In this document: in pieces, positions 61,119-64,000 of the stretch
Numbering within the stretch: the first letter of the stretch is position 1
Layout of the letters: every line of letters starts with the position of its first letter
From: CAVWDI01 sp963793095
GTDB lineage: Bacteria > Chloroflexota > Anaerolineae > Anaerolineales > UBA4823
DNA: 64,000 nucleotides
Assembly: GCA_963793095.1 (NCBI GenBank)
Contig: CAWBYY010000002.1
Span: forward strand, 496,001-560,000
Direction: 5' to 3'
Made by a program: the position numbers and the translations under genes
The notes under the pieces: model-generated
Told to the model about the DNA's origin: nothing
The model's database searches: none
Seen by the model: only the letters and a program-made list of their open reading frames with translations

Positions 61119-61281
61119 TTAAGATCCAGGCAGCCCTGTAATTATGCCCGAGGGTGACGGATTTGGCAAGGAGGGGAGAATTTTCTGATTGGAAAAGAGT
61201 TTGATTCTTCGAGAAATTTTTTGGGTCACCTAATGCACCAAAGAATTTCCTCAGAATGAAAAAACCATCTTAACTTACCTA

Positions 61282-62013
61282 TTAAATCTCGTAACCCATT
61301 TCCTCCAGGTAGGGGGCGAGGGTCTGGTTCAGTTGGGATATCTGTTCTTCGGTCATCTTTTGGCGGAAGCGGCCGATCCTTCCATGGCTGAAATGCATCC
61401 CCTTCTTACCAGTATTTTCTGCGCCGGGTTTGTAATTTTCTAGCACCTTCCGGACATCCACACCTTCCGGATTGATACCGATAAAGTCTACCAGCCTTTG
61501 TGTTTCAGACTCATAGCTGGTCAGCAAGTCCTCATAGCGGCAGTACAGAATTCCATCAATATTTATCCACATTTGCCATATATGCAAGTAACCGAGTATA
61601 AAATCCAGGGCGGTCTCGAAATCCTGGATAAATGAGAACGCGTTTGACCGACCCTCCGCAAGCCCACGCTGGCCGTATTCCCAGGCGGACAGCATGGCAT
61701 CGCGCGGATCCCGGTAGATGTAGGTCGGGGTGAGCGCTCTTCTCCGGATCAGGAATTTTGCATACCGTGTGGGTCCTGCGTGGGCTTTGACAGTGAAGGA
61801 ATTGCCGAGAGCGGCAGGCAATAGCACTGCGCTCAAGCGCGGCAGACTGAAAGCGCCGATGTTGCAGTTGACCTCAGTGAGCACTTTACCAAGGTGGTAC
61901 CTGCTGCGGACCTTGTGGACGTCCTGGAATCCGCCCGCAACCATTAGGTCATTTGTCAGGTTAAAAAACCAGCCCGACCCGGCGCGCGGCATGCCAATAG
62001 AGAGTACTATCAT
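61282..62013 (-). CDS. sulfotransferase-domain protein
   Basis: A 243-residue protein of the PAPS-dependent sulfotransferase fold. The 5'-phosphosulfate loop is IGMPRAGSGWFFNLTNDLMV near the N-terminus. RDPRDAMLSAWEYGQRGLAE contains the 3'-phosphate-binding Arg/Ser pattern, and CRYEDLLTSYESETQRLVDF the downstream Y-E-D-L motif. It ends with GRIGRFRQKMTEEQISQLNQ. Acceptor unknown; given the glycan locus 7 kb away, polysaccharide or lipid sulfation is conceivable. It is transcribed alone. Confidence 0.85.
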   Translation of the reverse strand: MIVLSIGMPRAGSGWFFNLTNDLMVAGGFQDVHKVRSRYHLGKVLTEVNCNIGAFSLPRLSAVLLPAALGNSFTVKAHAGPTRYAKFLIRRRALTPTYIYRDPRDAMLSAWEYGQRGLAEGRSNAFSFIQDFETALDFILGYLHIWQMWINIDGILYCRYEDLLTSYESETQRLVDFIGINPEGVDVRKVLENYKPGAENTGKKGMHFSHGRIGRFRQKMTEEQISQLNQTLAPYLEEMGYEI

Positions 62014-62186
62014 CAGAAGTTTCCTGCTCCTGGAATCCTTTGTTTGGTCATAACATAGACATTATTATATATAAAATAGGATGGTAATTCCGGGTGGATT
62101 TCAATTAAAGCTGTGATAAGATTTTATAAAAGCGGCTTAATACAGGTTGATCTGATTATCATGAATAAATTAGGAGGTATCCTCTT

Positions 62187-62414
62187 ATGAAATTAACAAA
62201 AAACTACTTGGCTGGATTCCTGCTTGGCAGCGTATTCGCGGCGGGGTTAGTGTTACTGTTCACTCCCGGATCCGGGGATGATAACAAAGCCGCAATAAGA
62301 AACTGGGCAGCTAACATAAAAACGGAAGTGAGAGGCGCGTCTGAGCAGAAGCGGATTGAACTCGAACAGCAGTTGTCGATGCTGCGCGAACCCCGCAGAC
62401 CCGAACCAGAGTGA
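62187..62414 (+). CDS. YtxH-like small membrane protein
   Basis: A 75-residue protein with a single N-terminal glycine-rich membrane segment (LAGFLLGSVFAAGLVLLFTP) directly followed by GSGDD and a helical charged tail (AANIKTEVRGASEQKRIELE). This is the layout of YtxH/DUF948-type general-stress proteins. The ribosome-binding site AGGAGG is ideal and a terminator follows. Function is unknown. Confidence 0.8.
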   Translation: MKLTKNYLAGFLLGSVFAAGLVLLFTPGSGDDNKAAIRNWAANIKTEVRGASEQKRIELEQQLSMLREPRRPEPE

Positions 62415-62442
62415 AGGCCGGGATTTCCTTAACGCAAAAAAG

Positions 62443-62472
62443 CAGACCGGGTAATCAATGCCCGGTCTGTTT
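62443..62472 (+). terminator. rho-independent terminator of the YtxH-like gene
   Basis: CAGACCGGG pairs perfectly with CCCGGTCTG around a 9-base loop, preceded by a run of six A and followed by TTTGATT. The stem starts 29 bases after the stop codon. The U run is short (three). The A run upstream suggests it may also work for the convergent metalloprotease gene. Confidence 0.8.
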
Positions 62473-62554
62473 GATTCTGGGGAATGGGGGTTGGTTTTTA
62501 ATTTAGCGGTTAAAAGGGAAAAATAACAGGTGAGTTTGGGAATTGCCGCTTTTT

Positions 62555-64000
62555 TCAGGGTTGGACTGTAAGCTGGTAGGCGGCTTTCTGGCGGGTGAAA
62601 GGGGAAGTGCCGGAGACGACCAGCACGACCTGATCATAATCATCGCCGATTGATATCGGGATGAAAGCGGAATTATCCGCGCTCAGCTGGATGTGTTCCA
62701 CTTGGTTCTCAGCCCCGATTTTTATCAGGCTGAGCCGGAAAGACTGCGGCAGGATATTTTGAATGCGGGCAAACCCGTTCGCTTCCCATCCGCCGCCATC
62801 TACTTCAAAATCGCTGAAATACCCGATCTCCTGAACAGAGACATCATCCAGCAAAAAACCTTCCCCGTTGACTGCCGCGTCGGTGATGTTTTCAAACCTG
62901 AGTTGGACTTCCTGGCCGGCATACTGGGAGATATCTACGGTCTCCTTAATCCATGCTGGTCCGCCCCCGCTTTTTCCATTGTATCCCCACCCGTAACTGT
63001 TACCGGACGGGTCCAGGTCCGTTCCGGAGGGAGTCCTGAGGATGTCCCATTTCGTGCCATCCGGGGAGGCGGTAAGGTAAAGGTAATCGTAATCGCTTTC
63101 AATATCGTACCAGGTCCAGTAGGAGAGCGTCAGCGGACCAGATACATCCCTGAAATCAAAGTTCCTGGTCAGGGTCATATTGGAGGAATCGCCCCGGTTG
63201 GAGTAGAAAAAATGGGAGCCTGAATATGGTTCAGCTGGAAGCACTTCGGCCTGGAGGGAACCTTCAAAATTGATAACATAGTCGCCTTTGCAGGTGATCC
63301 GGATGTAATCAGAGCCATGCTGGCTGACATCCCGGACCATTAAACCTGAAGGGCATTCACTGATCGTCTCCGTTTCGTTCGCATGTGGAGCGTTCGGGAA
63401 TATTTTATAAGCGTAGCGCCCGTCAGCCACTTCGGGATTATGCAGGTAATTCGTTACTGCCCAATCTGCAAATACATCATCTGCCTTGATAACTTCGGAG
63501 GAAATCAGAATCAAGGATTTTAACTTCTTCCAGGACCCTGTCGATGCTTGTCATACCGTTATCCGGATGGGCGACCAGCGCCTGTGTAACAGCTTCCCCA
63601 AACCGGTCCAGGAAATATGTCATGAACAGGAAAGATGCCCCGTAATGAGCGTGGGTGTTGGTCTGGTCGTCAGGCCAGGTGGTTAGCTGAATGTCAGGAT
63701 CAGCGATGAAAGCGTGCTCGACCTGCCCGTTGCTGAACCGGTTGAGAAACGCGGCAAGTTCAGAGAAACCCTCAGTGACCCAGGCTTCCTCGTTTGGGTC
63801 ATGGTGCCATTGGATCATATGCTGGAACTCGTGTGCCAGAACGCCGTAGGTAAATTTTGTGTCCAGGGTGAGCTTATCAGCGCTCATCAGGAACATCTCG
63901 TGCCCATTTGAGAACTTCTTTACGTCTGGCGGGAATTCGTCACCGGGCGAGAAATAACCGGCCACATTGCCTCCCAGGCCGCGCGCATACAGCACATAAA
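62555..64000 (-). pseudogene. secreted zinc metalloprotease, 3' part, frameshifted and cut by window edge
   Basis: The visible 3' part of a larger gene whose 5' end is beyond 64000 (the frame stays open to the edge). The protease core is GVLAHEFQHMIQWHH (HExxH) with EEAWVTEGFSELAAFL as the third zinc-ligand Glu region, a gluzincin layout similar to the M6/immune-inhibitor-A or M30 groups. That frame stops at 63477. The next frame continues with EVIKADDVFADWAVTNYL, GSHFFYSNRGDSSNM, SYWTWYDIESDYDYLYLTAS and FLLDDVSVQEIGYFSDFEVD, a MAM-like beta-sandwich. The switch lies between about 63478 and 63515. Extracellular proteolysis is the likely role. Confidence 0.78.

Noticed and set aside
1..64000. 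tRNA, rRNA, CRISPR or insertion-sequence elements
   Set aside because: I looked for cloverleaf-like GGTTCGA arms, regular spaced repeats and transposase motifs and found none that hold up.

Overview
The window looks like chromosomal DNA of a Chloroflexota bacterium, most likely class Anaerolineae. This is inferred from remembered gene styles (an isoleucyl-tRNA synthetase with HHGWG/HKSWG signature motifs behind a T-box, a polyphosphate glucokinase, a corrinoid methyl-transfer pair, a secreted protein ending in a YLP-type tail), not from a database search. I see no rRNA, tRNA, insertion sequence, phage gene or CRISPR array.

Layout. 1-5.7 kb: a minus-strand phosphate-uptake operon (small leader gene, pstS, pstC, pstA, pstB, a second sulfate/molybdate-type binding protein, a Na/Pi symporter cut by the window edge), with a triple Pho-box-like repeat upstream. 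5.9-12.1 kb: a CapA-like lipoprotein, dCTP deaminase, a frameshifted aminotransferase, and a plus-strand corrinoid cassette (corrinoid protein, methyl-H4folate methyltransferase, unknown protein with HAD-like motifs). 12.2-32 kb: mostly minus-strand housekeeping genes: pspC, thrC, an orphan DNA methyltransferase, comEA, an S1-domain protein, a kinase-less 7TM sensor, GNAT, punA, ltaE, rluD/lspA, a DUF123 protein, an ABC-2 exporter, an ECF sigma/anti-sigma pair, and ileS with its own promoter and T-box.

32.2-54 kb: polyphosphate glucokinase, then a cell-surface polysaccharide locus. The left half (minus strand) has an ArnT-like transferase, a WbaP-like initiating sugar transferase, two GT4 enzymes, an FkbM methyltransferase and an epimerase. 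The right half (mostly plus strand) has an MsbA-like ABC flippase, a GT64-like and two GT2 enzymes, a secreted protein, a sugar-1-phosphate nucleotidyltransferase, an SDR, three tandem sugar C-methyltransferase-type proteins and a PaaK-like adenylate-forming enzyme. It probably makes an exported glycan with a C-methyl-branched, possibly acylated sugar.

54-64 kb is visibly more GC-rich: an agmatinase-family enzyme, a transthyretin-like/papain-like fusion, a pantothenate/CoA operon (panB-panE-panC-coaX-tsaC), a sulfotransferase, a YtxH-like protein and a secreted zinc metalloprotease running off the right edge.

Six genes (Na/Pi symporter, pstS, aminotransferase, ABC-2 permease, panC, metalloprotease) are each broken by a single frame change, mostly near short homopolymers. 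Conserved sequence continues in the neighbouring frame each time, which fits base-calling indels in a draft assembly better than six independent pseudogenes, but raw reads would have to decide.
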